Positions 26,901-39,434 of a DNA stretch of 64,000 nucleotides are shown here, piece by piece. Location: assembly GCA_015657535.1 (NCBI GenBank), contig JADHZB010000963.1:72317-136316 (forward strand), read 5' to 3'. The notes under the pieces were generated by a model, which saw nothing but the letters and a program-made list of their open reading frames with translations, was not told the origin of the DNA and made no database searches. The stretch is from Nephromyces sp. MM_2019 (taxonomy: Eukaryota; Apicomplexa; Aconoidasida; Nephromycida). Each line of letters starts with the position of its first letter. The first letter of the stretch is position 1. A program made the translations under genes and the position numbers.

Positions 26901-27743
26901 CCTGCTCGCTGTTAAATTTCATCCAGCCTCGTAATAACGAACGATTCCGCTACTGACGTGCGGTACCGAGTACCTTCCATATTTTCTCACCTTACTACTG
27001 CTCCATGTGTGATCGAAGAAGCAATATTCCACCGATTATTTCTGTATTACGATATGAGCAAATATTATATTCCACATACTTGCGAACTCTCTAAAATCTG
27101 CATTGATCCTTCAGGTTTCTATGCTTACGTAACTCGAAATCTTCTGGAGTGACTTTTAGAACTATACTCAACCAATTATTCTTCACATATATACTGACTG
27201 ACGATTTCAAGAAATCCTTAAGAAGCAGTTATAGAGGCTTCCGCTACCTCAATGCAGAGTAATTTTCCCGGAGATTCAAGGACTCTTTAAGAGCAGTTCA
27301 AGAAGTCTCCGCTACCTCAAAGAAAAGCGAATTTCCCGGATGCGATGTAATATTAGACAAGGTTGAAAATATAAAAATAACCGGACCTACACAACAAAAC
27401 CCATACCTTTATAAGAGGATGAACACGAAAAAAGAAAAGATTGCCATGCATTAATGTGCAATGACAAAACCAATTCTACATGGCCCTGCATGGATAGTCA
27501 CCCTGGGGACATATAGAAGGAGCCTGCCTGCATTACCAAAAACTACGATTAAATAAAATTAGCTGACGTGTTTACTTTCATTAAAAGTAGAATTGCCCAT
27601 GCCCACAAGTTTAAGCTACATGCCCTAAAACTCTACTTCATTCGGAGTTCCAGCCACCGAAGTTCTCAGAATTTCTGAACATCAAAGTTGGTTTTATGCA
27701 CACGCTGCAATATCATACTTTTTGTACAAAAAAAAATCCTTTC
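23987..27743. other. Spacer upstream of OLA1 and downstream of K13
   Basis: This contains the presumed promoter and 5' UTR of OLA1 (23987 onward) and the K13 3' flank. Frames at 24206-24406, 25271-25495, 25884-26220 and 26958-27152 are unsupported. The 25355-25470 stretch is simple (GT)-rich sequence. An imperfect tandem duplication is at 27203-27340. Confidence 0.5.
27203..27340. repeat. Imperfect tandem duplication, about 70 bp
   Basis: Copy 1 (27203-27272) and copy 2 (27273-27340) share 'ccgctacctcaa' and end in 'ttcccgga'. They differ by several substitutions and small indels. The repeat lies just 3' of the K13 stop and is non-coding as far as I can tell. Confidence 0.8.
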
Positions 27744-30700
27744 TTAGAGGGTAAGGACTTCGAAACTATGGCCATATCGAGGAGTCACCAAAGCAGGACC
27801 TGCAAGTGCGCGGGGGAGAAAAAAAAAGTTTTAACCAGGTAAATATAAGCACAAAACGAGAGAGATCAAACTGGGCCATAGCCTGGGGAAAACAAAATAT
27901 CAATAAAACTGTAGACCATTTTGAATAGGAATCCAAAATATTTTTTGATATTTGTGATCTGACTATATGGAACATTAACAGCAACAGCCTCAAAAACCAT
28001 TAAATTCAATAATACTTCCGTAAACAACTCAACAGCAGTTTCTCACACACACACAACTCAACAACAGATGTTCAATTTGCGCGTCTACACATATTTCTAC
28101 AGAAAATTCAATGCCCAACAAGCAGCGTAACAAGCATGAAACTTCTACAGGCATTCAAGAGAACCGTTTTACAGCCATAAAATGGTTCTATAAGCAAATC
28201 ATACACTCAAGAGCATACCCCTGAGCCACAGAGCTACGAACAAACGATTTTTTCATCAGTTTCGAAGAGCGCTTACGCAGCGATCACCGGGAAACACATT
28301 CGAAAAAAGGAAACTTCTGGCAATATAAAGCTTGATACTATCAAAATATCTCAAAATTCTGAAAAATAACTTGCATAAGCTGCTCATAAAAAAAAACTGA
28401 CCAGGCTGCCACTCATTCTCCAAGATGTTAAAAAGGTCAGTAGTTCCTAGAACTGAAGAATTTTGGCCACCGCCAACCTGTCAGTGCACAAAAAAAGTCC
28501 AAAAATTATGGCGTCGCATTCTTGAGGAAAATCTCCAGCATAAAAAAGGGGTTTGGGGGGCGGCAAACTTGTTCATGAATGGCGTAGATATGTGATTTTG
28601 GCTTATAAAGAGTTCTGCCTTTAAAGAAAAAGTGTAGTCACATGAAAAAAGCAACATGAAACGCCATTATAAAACAGTTTTAGATACGCCCACAATAAAC
28701 CTTACGCTGCTACTTTTAAAAACAAAGAGGCCATGTCATGACTTAAAAAAGGGGAAGATGCACCAAGGGCAGCTGATCATCCGCGAAAATCATCTTAGAA
28801 AACGGGAAAGAAAAACTACACAAACACTCATCCGCATTAGGCTGAAAAAATCTCTCCACACCTCAGCTACACGCCTGGTGCATCCGCTCATATCCTTCGC
28901 TCATCTTCATAGCCACACCAGAGGTCAAAATCGGTAATAAAACTAGTTTCACCCCCAGATATGAAACACAAAAACTTGTAATAGCAGCAACTCTTTAGGA
29001 GTAAAACACACAATTTCTTTAACCGGTGTTCTAGTCTCATATTATTACCAAAAAAAACTTCAAAGCTGGGAGGGAGCACACACAGCCTTTATGAGAGCCT
29101 AGCAATTGATCCCTTGTGTGTGTGTTTGCTAAAAGTAGAACATTGTGTGTGCATGAAGTGTGGAACATTCAAGACTTTTTTATAAAGCATGTGAATTTCA
29201 TCATGTATTTTCTTGCTAATAACGCAAGATATTCTGCTTACCAAGATTGATCCGGAGATTACAGCAGCAGAAAAGTCTATACGGCCCTCCGGCATACTCT
29301 TACCAAATGCCCAGGACTCATTTCTATCATTAAAAGTCTCCACCGAGTCTAAAATGCTATGAGTACTGTCAGTTCCACCCAATACAAATAGAGAGTTAAG
29401 ATACTGAGCAGCTGCAGCTGAGCTGCGTACCTGTCAGCAAAAAAAAACGTATAATACACACCATTATTTGACAAAGTTAGAAGAGTATAAAAACGTATGA
29501 CTAGAGGATATACATCGCGCAAGAAATGGGTAGAGAGAAGTGTACGAGAACCCTAAAAATAGCAAACATCGCCGCCTAGAAACAGAGCCAAAGATAACCC
29601 CAACGTTAGGGTGAAGCCCAGTAAAGGCAGCATAATAGTCCGTGATTTCTTCAGAAAGCATACTAAGCAAGAAGAGGAGGAAAAAGTCAAACATTTCACA
29701 AAAATGCGATTGATTGGTGATACTCGATAGTACAATGATTACTAGTAGAAGGCACTAGAATATCTTATGAGTATTTGAATATACGAAAATCCCTCAATAT
29801 ATATATTGTCCACACCTTCACCAGATAATCGATACTGAAGATTTTTTCATTTCACTAAACAACCTGCAGGTGGAATGTAAGTTGAGATGGGAGCTTTTGT
29901 GTGTACAGGTGCTCTCATTTGTGACTGCGTCTTATTTGGCATATATAGTATGTGCTACACATGGTAGGGGATTCTGTGTGAGGATGTGCGCTACACCAAA
30001 AAATAAAGCCGAGATATGAGATGTGTGTTGAGGAGTTGTGTAGGCCAAGTGAGGTCAGAAGTATGCATGTTTGGAGGTGCGTGTGCCTCCATACACCTAC
30101 CTCTAGAAGATTTGGAAGCTTCACCCATTTGTTCATCCTAGAATCGTAGCATTCCACAGTATTCAATCGTTCACCCCGAGTACCACCGATAACGTACAAA
30201 CGATCATCTGATAACCAAAAAGAAGAGAGAAGGGAGGTATTTTCAGTAAGAGACAATGACCTTATTCCGAGACGGAAAAGAAGAAGAAGAGGGAGAAGAA
30301 GGAGAAGGAGAGGAAGAGGGAAAATACGGAGAAAGAGAAGAAGAAGAAGAAGACGAAAAAAAAAGAACAAGAAGAAAAAGAGTTCGTTTAAAGAGTTGAA
30401 CAAAATTTATAAAACACTACCTAACACACAGCTTGCTGCTGAAGATCTTGGTGTAAGCATAGGGGCGACTTCCATCCAGTGACGCATTCTCCTATCATAC
30501 GCTTCTACGCTAGCCAAAATATCCTGGCCATCGTATCCTCCAACGGCAAATAACCTTTTGAAGATGATGACACACACTAGCATTAATACAGTCCATGATG
30601 AAGGGATTACCTATTACTTAGCGTATATCACAATAGGCTGTACATACACTCAAAAACTAGCATAGATTGCAATTTTTGTGTTATTTGAGCGCTGTAGAAA

Positions 30701-33700
30701 TATCAAACTTATGGATGAGGCTCCCTGTAAGATATGCTATTGCTGACTGATTGTGTAAATTGAAGTGAGTCTACAGATAATGTGTGCGTTTAGGCTAGGA
30801 GCATAGCTAGTATACATGGAAACAAAATAAAACAGCTGATATTAAGATATTCTCTCTTATAAAAAGATGCAAAGAAGAGATTTTTTTCATTTGTATTATA
30901 TTGAAAAGAGATTGCAACTTGAAGGTTAGTTATATCCCCAGATATTTTGAAAAAAACCCCACACACACGAAAAAAATCAAAGCAAGCAGGTAAACTAGCT
31001 TCATATGGTATAGCAATACATATTCATACTGCATTACAAGAGATACAAGATAATGTTATCAAGAGATTCAAGGTAATGCGTGAAGATTAGGTTGAGTAGC
31101 GATATGTGTGTGTATATCGCCCTCCCATACACAAATTTCGAGCAAATTAGACCTTCGGTCTGCAAAGGCTCCTGTTGTGTTGCGTCTGGGTACATTGAGG
31201 CTAGGACCAGCAAACCAGGTGTCTCTCATAGCATCATATACCTCCATATCGCACAAGGCCTATAATAACAGCAAATCTTCTATACAGGCTTAAAGGCTGA
31301 CAAAAAGAATATATAGATGCAGATTGAAATCCTTCTTGTTAGTGTGTGAGCAAATACCAAAAAAAGCAACTAATTAAAGCAAAAAAAGCACGCATTGGAG
31401 CTAAAAAACACACATCATGAAGCATTTAAAAACATGGCAGTGAAGTCTAAGTGAGGACATGGTGAAGGAATGTGAGGCAACACCATCTCCACTGCAAAAT
31501 TCATCTTCACTGCGAAATTTCTCTTCCTTCAAACGAACACACAAATAAAAAACACACACACCTTGTAGTCCAAATTATGCCCAGCAAAGACATAAAGTAA
31601 TGCACCAGAGGAGGCTGATCCAAAGTAGGCTCTTTCTGTAGGAAAAAATCCATGAAGATGAGTAATTTCGTAAAATATCAAAAAAAGCATAATATCTACT
31701 TTTAAAAGCAAATTACCAAAGATTAAAGATTATACTTTGAAGATTCATCTTTTACGCTTTTTCAATCTTCAATTATATTCATTTTTCAGTGCTGAAATGA
31801 AATCACTTCAAAAGTGTGCAACAGTGAGTAAAAACAATACATTGTATGGCCAAACATGAAACAGTAAAAGTTTGCCAAGCTAAAAACCGATAAAATTACA
31901 TGAAAGCTGCAAGAAAATGGCGATGAAGCAGGCGAAGCAGCACACAGGGATTTTGTCTAATTTATCTCATACTCAGTGGTAGTTCAGCTACTGAAAAGAT
32001 GATTGTCTCAAAAAAGTCAAAATTTCCTCAGAAACACTGGAAAAGGCACAAAAATTCTTCTCCTCTTCTACTAAATTTGCAGGAAAATTGCAGTTTTTTT
32101 TCCATACATCTTCCTGACGGTGTATGTACATGCAAAATTCACCAAATCATCTCCTAGGAAGTTAATTTTTCAAACTAAAAAACCAGAATTTGTCACATAT
32201 TCCCAAAGAAAAAGAGGATGAAGCTTCATCATTTACCAGTTTGCATGGATTTACAAGGGCGCCAGAGCTGCTGAGATATATCCAACACTTCAACTGATCT
32301 TAGATGCTCCACACCATTGTGTCCTCCAATCGCAAAGGCTTAAAACAAAAAAGATGCTCTCGTTTTTATGCAGATTATACAGAGGAAAAGTTCTGCATCT
32401 TCATCATAGTATTGTTGAAGATGGGGTGTTTGAAGCAGAGAGTAGTAATTTAAAGCTTTTGTAGTGCAACTTCTGTGGAAAACGCTGTAAGCTGAACGCT
32501 TCATCGGAAATGAAATTTTCACGCTCTTCATATACAATTGAATCTCGAGATACTCGAATTATCTATATAATCATTTAATATCTCTTAAATACAGTGGAAT
32601 CTCCACATACTCACTCTTTTCTATATACTCGCTCTAAATTCTCTTCAATAATGCTACACTTTCCAGGTAATTTTTGCTTCTTCCCAAATGTTTTTCATCA
32701 GTAAAATTATGCAAACAGCAAAGCAAATTAAAAGGGAAGTTTAATCCTCAAAAAATAGGGGGAATCTCATGAAATTCAACTAGGAACTGACAAGGGCATT
32801 AGCAGGATGCTTAACACACACGCACACAAGCTGAGTGAAGGCGTATCACATTCGACTAGTAAAAACCAGACACACACGCACACAAGCTGAGTGAAGGCGT
32901 ATCACATTCGACTAGTAAAAACCAGACACACATACACACAAGCTGAGTGAAGGCGTATCACATTCGACTAGTAAAAACCAGACACACANNNNNNNACAAG
33001 CTGAGTGAAGGCGTATCACATTCGACTAGTAAAAACCAGACACACACACACATACAAGCTGAGTGAAGGCGTATCACATTCGACTAGTAAAAACCAGACA
33101 CACACACACACACACAAGCTGAGTGAACCTGCAGACATACGTCATTGAGAAGTTAGCGTTAACACACAAATACAAATCCACCGGTAGTTCCGCTTCACTT
33201 CACATAATACAGCCAGTGAAATGCACACAAGTCTTCACATATATATATATATATTTCTGCTTAAACCCTGAAAACTACAGTATAAAAGCAGTAGAAAATA
33301 GTATGAAAAACAGGGGTCAGTGTGTGGTGCGTGTGATTTTTGAAAAGCATGTGTGTTTGTGGGAGCTCTACCGTATAACTGTAGCATAGATGTCTGGAAT
33401 TCCACAATTAGATGAAACGACTAGAAAATGGCAGAGCAACAATACTCAGTATATTAAATAGAGTGTGTGTGAGTGTCATGTTTTAAGTAAACACATATAT
33501 TGAAAGCATCTACTCCTTCAGCAATCTTACTGGCATACCTAGAGGGAAAGGAAAGAATTTGATTCCAAAATACTCTGCATCCTTCACAATCGCCTCACTT
33601 TCAGTTAAATCCCTGAGCAGCATAATATGAAAGAAGATGCAAGCGGCTAAGCATAGCACACAGAGAATAACACAAAAGCAAATAAGCATTCCACACACAC

Positions 33701-36700
33701 ACAGCAATCAACAACACTCAAAAGCAAATAAACGTGCCACACACACAAAGGTTACAAAGAACACTTCTGATAATAGAGTACAAGAAAGCACACAAAAATT
33801 GGAGAAATTCACAGCTTAAAAGCAATAAAAAGCAGAATCAAAGGACAAAACGAAATGCATGAGGGTGTCGTGAAATTGTGTGCGAAAAAAGGCACAAAAA
33901 GCACACACAGTGAACAATCAAAACTTGGAAAGCAGCAAAAGGGAATGAAGAAATATGCTAAAAACGTGAAAAAAACAGTAAGAAAAAGCCGCAATCTCCT
34001 CATCAAACAGCTAGCAAAAACCTCTTTAGCACACACGAAATAAAGATAGAAAGCTTATACACACTTTAAAAAAAAAGGGAAGAAATCAAACCACTAATAG
34101 GATAGAATGAAATTCCACACACACACGCACCCACACACAAGGATGACGATTTTAAACGCCGAAAAAAAGCTCTAAAAACACCACATCTAACAATATAGCT
34201 ATCATCGCCTTCTCCATCATCAAATCTCACTCACTTTGGTAGTGGGATGAGAAGAGGATCCCTCAGAAAGTTGAGAATCGCTCTAAAAGCCTCAGCATCC
34301 TTATCAAAGAAGATGCAGCCTTGTCTATCGCGAGTTACTGAGAACCTTCCGTTTAACACTCCCTCCAGGAAGGAGCCTCTTTGCCGTGTGAGAGTACTAC
34401 GTGAAGTCTCAAAAACTACACCTCCAACATTCAGTTCCACCATCGTATCGGTAGCTGATAGAAAAAGGTGGGAAAAATAAGGGGGGTATGAGGAGGGAAA
34501 TTAGTAGAGTGAGAGATTGAATTTGAGAGAAAGTTGCGAAGAAGAAGAAACATCATTTTCTTCAAAGACAATTCCCTCCATTTTATACTATAAATCTTGA
34601 ATTTATCTTATAAAAACATCAAATTTTAACTTTTTTAAACGCAAAAAATATATTTTTGAAATCTTCGTATAACACACTTATTTTGAGATATAAAAGATCA
34701 TTAGGGTTTAGTGTGTCTTTTTATAAAAGTGTTCGCTAGTATCGTGTGTTGATGTATATGATATATAATCAATATTTTATGAATTAAGAGCCGAGCTTCC
34801 CGTCAGGAAGAATAAAATTTCACACACACCGCTAAAACAGAGATGCAACACACGGAGTAAAGCAAACGATTCTGCGGAAAAGATGGGGTGTTTCACATCA
34901 AAAATATCCTAAAAAACAGCGTAGATTCTTTGAGTTACTCGTTCGAAACAACACAAGGTAATAATGCAAGAGAAGTTGCAAAAATAGAGGACTGAAATCA
35001 CACACAAACAAACGCAAACACACAAAAAGCCATACGCACACACAAACAAAAAGATCCACACACAAAAACGAAATAACCCAGAAAAAAACCAGACACACAC
35101 ACGAGCCCATATATAGATACACACACACACATACACAAGCCCATATATATATACATACAAGCCCATATATACATACACACAAGCCCATATATACATACAC
35201 ACAAGCCCATANANACANACACACACACACACACACACACACACAAATACTACTAGCCACCCAACCATTCAAAAAAATTCATTACCAATATTTGCATCAA
35301 AACTTCGGCTTTTTTCCTTTTCAAAATTCTCCATCTCCTTTTTCAGCTTTTGCTTTTCCTAACAAGAAATATTATAAAAGTGGAAAAAAGTAGAGTCAAA
35401 CGTAGAAAAACCTGCTGTGTGTGTATTTTTGATGATGAAACAGTAAAAAAATGTAAATTCATCCGAAAAAAATATAAAATCTCATGTTTCCATCAATATA
35501 GATCTTTAGTATAAAGGTTTTATCATAGGAAAACAGTTAGACATTCTAGTCTAAACTCCCTTATTTATAGTACTTATCGTTATAGAATGTGTTGAGTTAA
35601 TATATATCCGCTATATGCTATAGCATTCCTACTTTATAACCTTAAAGTTCGAAAAAATCCCCAAATTATGACTAAAAGGGTGTAGTTCAATGGGGAAGTG
35701 AGTATACCTAATTGTATTCCATGCACATTGGAGCTGGTATAGGCTCTCATCATATCTGGATTACGAGAGCATGAATTCTCAAGCTAGCACCTTTCTCAGC
35801 CATTCTTCGCTTGTTTACACAACGCACACACAATCGAGGGAGGACTCACACACAGTCGACAGAGAGAATGAGAGAGAGAGTTTCGCCATCTTCATCATTA
35901 ACTATCATCAACGCAATGATATAGGCATAGATCTCACAAAAAGCTCCCCTTAGACATCATACACTGTTTAAAAACATCATTTTCCTAGCAAAGCAATACA
36001 CTCTTCAAGATAAAATCAAACTTACGCACATGCACATAAATGCAAAGCAAAACGAGCACTCCACCAAGATACTCACAGTATATACAGTCCATAAGCAAGC
36101 CAAATAGTTGGATTCTAAAACAAAAAAAGGCAAAGTGCATGTGTGTAGCTTCAAGAAGCAAAAAAGCAATCTGTGTTTTCGTGAGATCTCTTCTTCGCAT
36201 CAAAAAAAGTTAAAGCTACCATATCCAGCAGCTGCAAAGAGCGCTTGATTTCGCCATCAATCTTAAGCTTCTTCTCATTGATAATCTTAAAAACGTTGTC
36301 TCTTTCAACCTCCATCTGCTTCATCTGAGCAGTTGCTTGAGCATCCATCTTCCTCTTCTCCTCCTAAATGATAAAATCCGCCGAAAAAAGCAAAAAATTA
36401 GACAAAAAACCATCAAAAACACACATTTTAACACTTTCTCAAAAGGAAATAGAGGTGTATATACACTACTCAAAGGAGCTAAGCATATCACTTATATGCA
36501 AATAGAGAAGCTGCTATATATATAACCTAATCTGGATCCAAGGTTTTCGCTAAATTAGAGGTGTGGAGGCGTGTGCGTGAATGTGTGCAGAAGTAGTATT
36601 CGTGTGTGCGTGAGTGTGTGAAGGTGTGTAGGAGTAGTATTCGTGTATTTCGGAGTGTATGTGTGGAGGTGTGTGCACGCAAGGATGCATGGCTGTGTGT

Positions 36701-39434
36701 GGCAGTATGTGCCTGCGTGGAGACACGTATATATGTGACTATATATGCTCTTGTGTGTGTGAGTGAGCGGCAGTGCACACCAAGAGAGACATATAGTCTA
36801 GCAGCTTAAAGCCATATCCACTACTATTTTAAAGTGCACACATCAAAAGTTTAGTCAACACACTGAAAAAGCGATATATGAGAAACGGAAGAAATCATTT
36901 CCCCATGAAAGGTGGTTTGTACTGCAGTAAATACATAAGATTCTCTCATTTCTTAGCAGCTAAGTAGGCAAGAAGTTAACCAAGAGATTAGGAGAGATCC
37001 AAAGACAGGAGCAATGTAAATCGGAGGACTACGATTAAACACACACTGAAGATATAGAGGAATCAGCAAAAAAAGCGCAGAAAAGCACACACAGAGTTTG
37101 AAGATAAGGAAAATACGCAAAGGAGCTTGGAACACGCAGTCTCCAATTAGAAAAAGAGATAAGGAAATTAGCATAGACTCCAGCATAGAAACTCTACAAA
37201 TCTCAAGCAAACTTAAAGCTTAAAAAGTTAGAAAAGAAGATACTAATTCCTGAGAAAAACGATGTGATATATTCAAAACATTCAGAGGTTGATATAAGTA
37301 TCTTTGTTAGAGAAAATGATGAATACTACAAAAATTTTGGAAACAAATCGTTTTATAAAGGTATATATCGGACTAGCAGGAAAAAACAAAACAAACAGAG
37401 AGAACTCCTAAAAGAAGCAAAAATCCCTCACAAAATCTCTCACTAGCAGCCTCATTTAGACGAAAAAGTGATGAAATACCTTAATTTTATCAAGCTCTAA
37501 CTTTTTCTCAGCCTGAATATTCTTATACATCCTCTCTTTGGTTTCTTCAAACTCCTGCTTCGCTAATTTGAGCTTTGCAAACTCTTCTTCATATGAAAGA
37601 GACGTTTTTTTTAACCAAGCCGTGAAGACTCTACGGAGATCCCCCACCATTATCTCAAACTTCTCATCAGCAGATATAAAATCAGGTTCTAAAGCATACA
37701 AGAAATAGAGATGACAAAGAAGGTGTGTTACTTATAATATGCTGAATAGACGAGCATGACACATATTTCTTCATCAAGGGGCGCTTGCCTGTCTGTCAGA
37801 TACATTACATAAAATATGTAACACACACTTACGCTGAGGGGAGCAAGATAAAGACATGGAGCGAAAAAATGGTAACCTGAAAAACCCTAAACCCTAAACC
37901 AGAAACCCCAAACACAGAAAAATCATGAAAAAAAAGGAGAATCTGCTCATCGAAAGCCAACTTCGTTCCCATTTCTAGGAGAATTTTCGTGCGCTTTGAT
38001 GCTAATAGAGGAGGTAGTAATTATTTGAGTAGAAAACAAAAAAAACACACAAGAACTAATCAAAAGCAAGCCATAATTACGCAGCACCTCATAAACAACA
38101 CACACACACACACACACAAAGTAATCAAAAACAAAAGCATCCTTACCCTGTGGCTCCGAGCTGGAATTATTTGCCACGAGTATATCTGTAGTATCCACTA
38201 CAGGCTCAGCGCGATTATCTGCTACAGGGGAAAGCAAAGGGTAGCTCGAAAGGTGGTTGATATCCAAGTTCTTGGATCGACCAAGAAAACTATCATAGCC
38301 TGAATAAACACACACCGGTTTCTTCCTTGTTTTCAAGAGATTTTCCTAGTTAGAAAGCATCATATAGAGAGAATTACCTAGCACTTAAGCTCCGAAACGA
38401 GTGCTTTTTGTGCGTGTTTTCAAGCATACAGCCGAACCTCACCATTTGAAAGGAAAGAGAGGAAAACACACAAAAATTTCGAGAAAAAGGCCTGCCCAAA
38501 CACTTGGATTACATAAGTTTCTACTTGGCTAGACCAAACCAAAGTCGCTCATTATAAAGCCAAGAAAGAGACGGTTTGCTACACCAAAAACACCTTAATT
38601 GAAGGCATCTAGCAGATTAAACAAAGACGAAAAAATTGATTCCAGAAAATGAAAAACTTCAGTTTCTGCGATTTTTGCAAGGTTCACCCGAGAAAAAACC
38701 AGGTTGTTACAGCAGCACATCATCTGAAAAACAACAAAGCTGCCTTACAAGATACTGAAAAGGAAGTTGAAAAAAATATACACAGAAGCTTGATTTAATA
38801 TTCAGAGTGAGTAAAAATCCAGAGCTTTCCAGGTGTAGCTTATATATGATGAAACAAAGAATGCTTAAGTATTTGAAGAGCTTTGCTGAAGATACTATAA
38901 TAACCCCTGTTCAAGCTATACCTCACAGAATTACTCCACAAAGATATAGTATTCATCAAGGAAAATCATAAAGTCCGGCTTATTTCTCTGCCCAGTATTT
39001 AAAGGGCTACACCGTCGTGAGCTCTAACAGAAGTGAATATACTTGCATGAGCAGTGGACGTACACCGGTTAGGATTTGAGCAAAAGCTCGTAATCAAAGG
39101 AAGAGAGTCGTAATCTTGGACAAATTGCAGGAAACAGGAACAAACGCGCATGAATAGAACATAAAATCTAAAAGTATTGCTTAGAATTAACGAACATACT
39201 ACGCGTGCTCTCTTCTTCAAGCTTACTAACCCAAATTAAAACAAAATTTATAAATATTTCCTCATGTTAAGCCATTATTAACTTTTGCGAAAAATATACG
39301 GTATTTTATCCGTTTCTGCAGGGTTAACTCTCACCTGCACCATTATTGTCAGTAGGGTAAGCGAGACTGCTGAAGTTAGACAAAACGCCTAATCTTGGCT
39401 GCCTATCAGCATTGAGCGCCGATTGTGTCTCCAT
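27744..39434 (-). CDS. K13: Kelch13: coiled-coil, BTB and kelch propeller
   Basis: Complete 639-residue protein from 16 phase-consistent exons: 39335-39434, 39013-39114, 38147-38299, 37480-37688, 36220-36363, 35286-35358, 34235-34454, 33539-33612, 32237-32338, 31562-31635, 31153-31259, 30421-30554, 30101-30207, 29242-29430, 28402-28477 and 27744-27799. The order is a variable N-terminus, a Lys/Glu-rich coiled coil (about 150-255), a BTB domain from about 265 (VELNVGGVVFETSR), then six kelch blades from 359 to PRYGHSF at the end. K13 marks the cytostome/micropore and supports endocytosis; propeller mutations in P. falciparum reduce artemisinin sensitivity. It is shorter than the 726-residue P. 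falciparum protein mainly at the N-terminus. The start at 39434 is preceded by a polypyrimidine tract; an in-frame ATG at 39539 would only add a Phe-rich run. Exons 1-2 are the least certain. About 84% of the locus is intron. Confidence 0.95.
30270..30380. repeat. GAA/GAG-rich polypurine tract in a K13 intron
   Basis: Almost unbroken purines on the + strand (polypyrimidine on the K13 coding strand) between exons 12 and 13. The open frame across it on the minus strand (Phe/Leu runs) is low complexity and runs over a genuine exon, so it is not a gene. Confidence 0.85.
32826..33128. repeat. Minisatellite, 56-60 bp unit, 5.2 copies, in a K13 intron
   Basis: Units begin 'acaagctgagtgaaggcgta' at 32826, 32882, 32938, 32996 and 33054, with a partial unit at 33114. 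The 46-bp core is invariant by eye; only the terminal (CA)n part varies in length. A 7-N gap at 32989-32995 falls in one (CA)n linker. It sits in the intron between exons 8 and 9, i.e. between the BTB region and blade 1. Confidence 0.97.
35098..35245. repeat. 22-bp unit satellite and (CA)n in a K13 intron
   Basis: Repeats of 'acacaagcccatatatacat' with length variation are followed by a (CA)n run. Three single Ns (35212, 35214, 35218) mark ambiguous bases. It lies in the intron between exons 6 and 7. Minus-strand Cys/Val/Tyr-rich frames over it are artefacts. Confidence 0.9.
37885..37898. repeat. Interstitial telomere-like CCCTAAA repeat
   Basis: Two perfect CCCTAAA units are followed by a degenerate 'ccagaaacccc'. 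They lie in the intron between K13 exons 3 and 4. CCCTAAA/TTTAGGG is the telomere repeat of many alveolates and of coccidia. Confidence 0.75.

Noticed and set aside
28888..29079. Minus-strand frame containing FISGGETS as the last K13 blade
   Set aside because: The exon at 28402-28477 (VGGGQNSS...) splices in phase from exon 14 and on to the PRYGHS exon, giving a complete blade 6; the other frame does not.
29915..30403. 162-codon minus-strand open frame starting with Phe/Leu runs
   Set aside because: The N-terminal half is translation of the intronic polypyrimidine tract; only the part over K13 exon 13 is real coding sequence.
34898..35272. Overlapping Cys/Val/Tyr-rich minus-strand frames
   Set aside because: They translate a (CA)n and 22-bp satellite, include ambiguous bases, and sit in a K13 intron.
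35660..35760. tRNA-like string 'gggtgtagttcaatggg'
   Set aside because: No matching acceptor stem, anticodon arm or T-loop (ttcgaatc-type) sequence at the right spacing.
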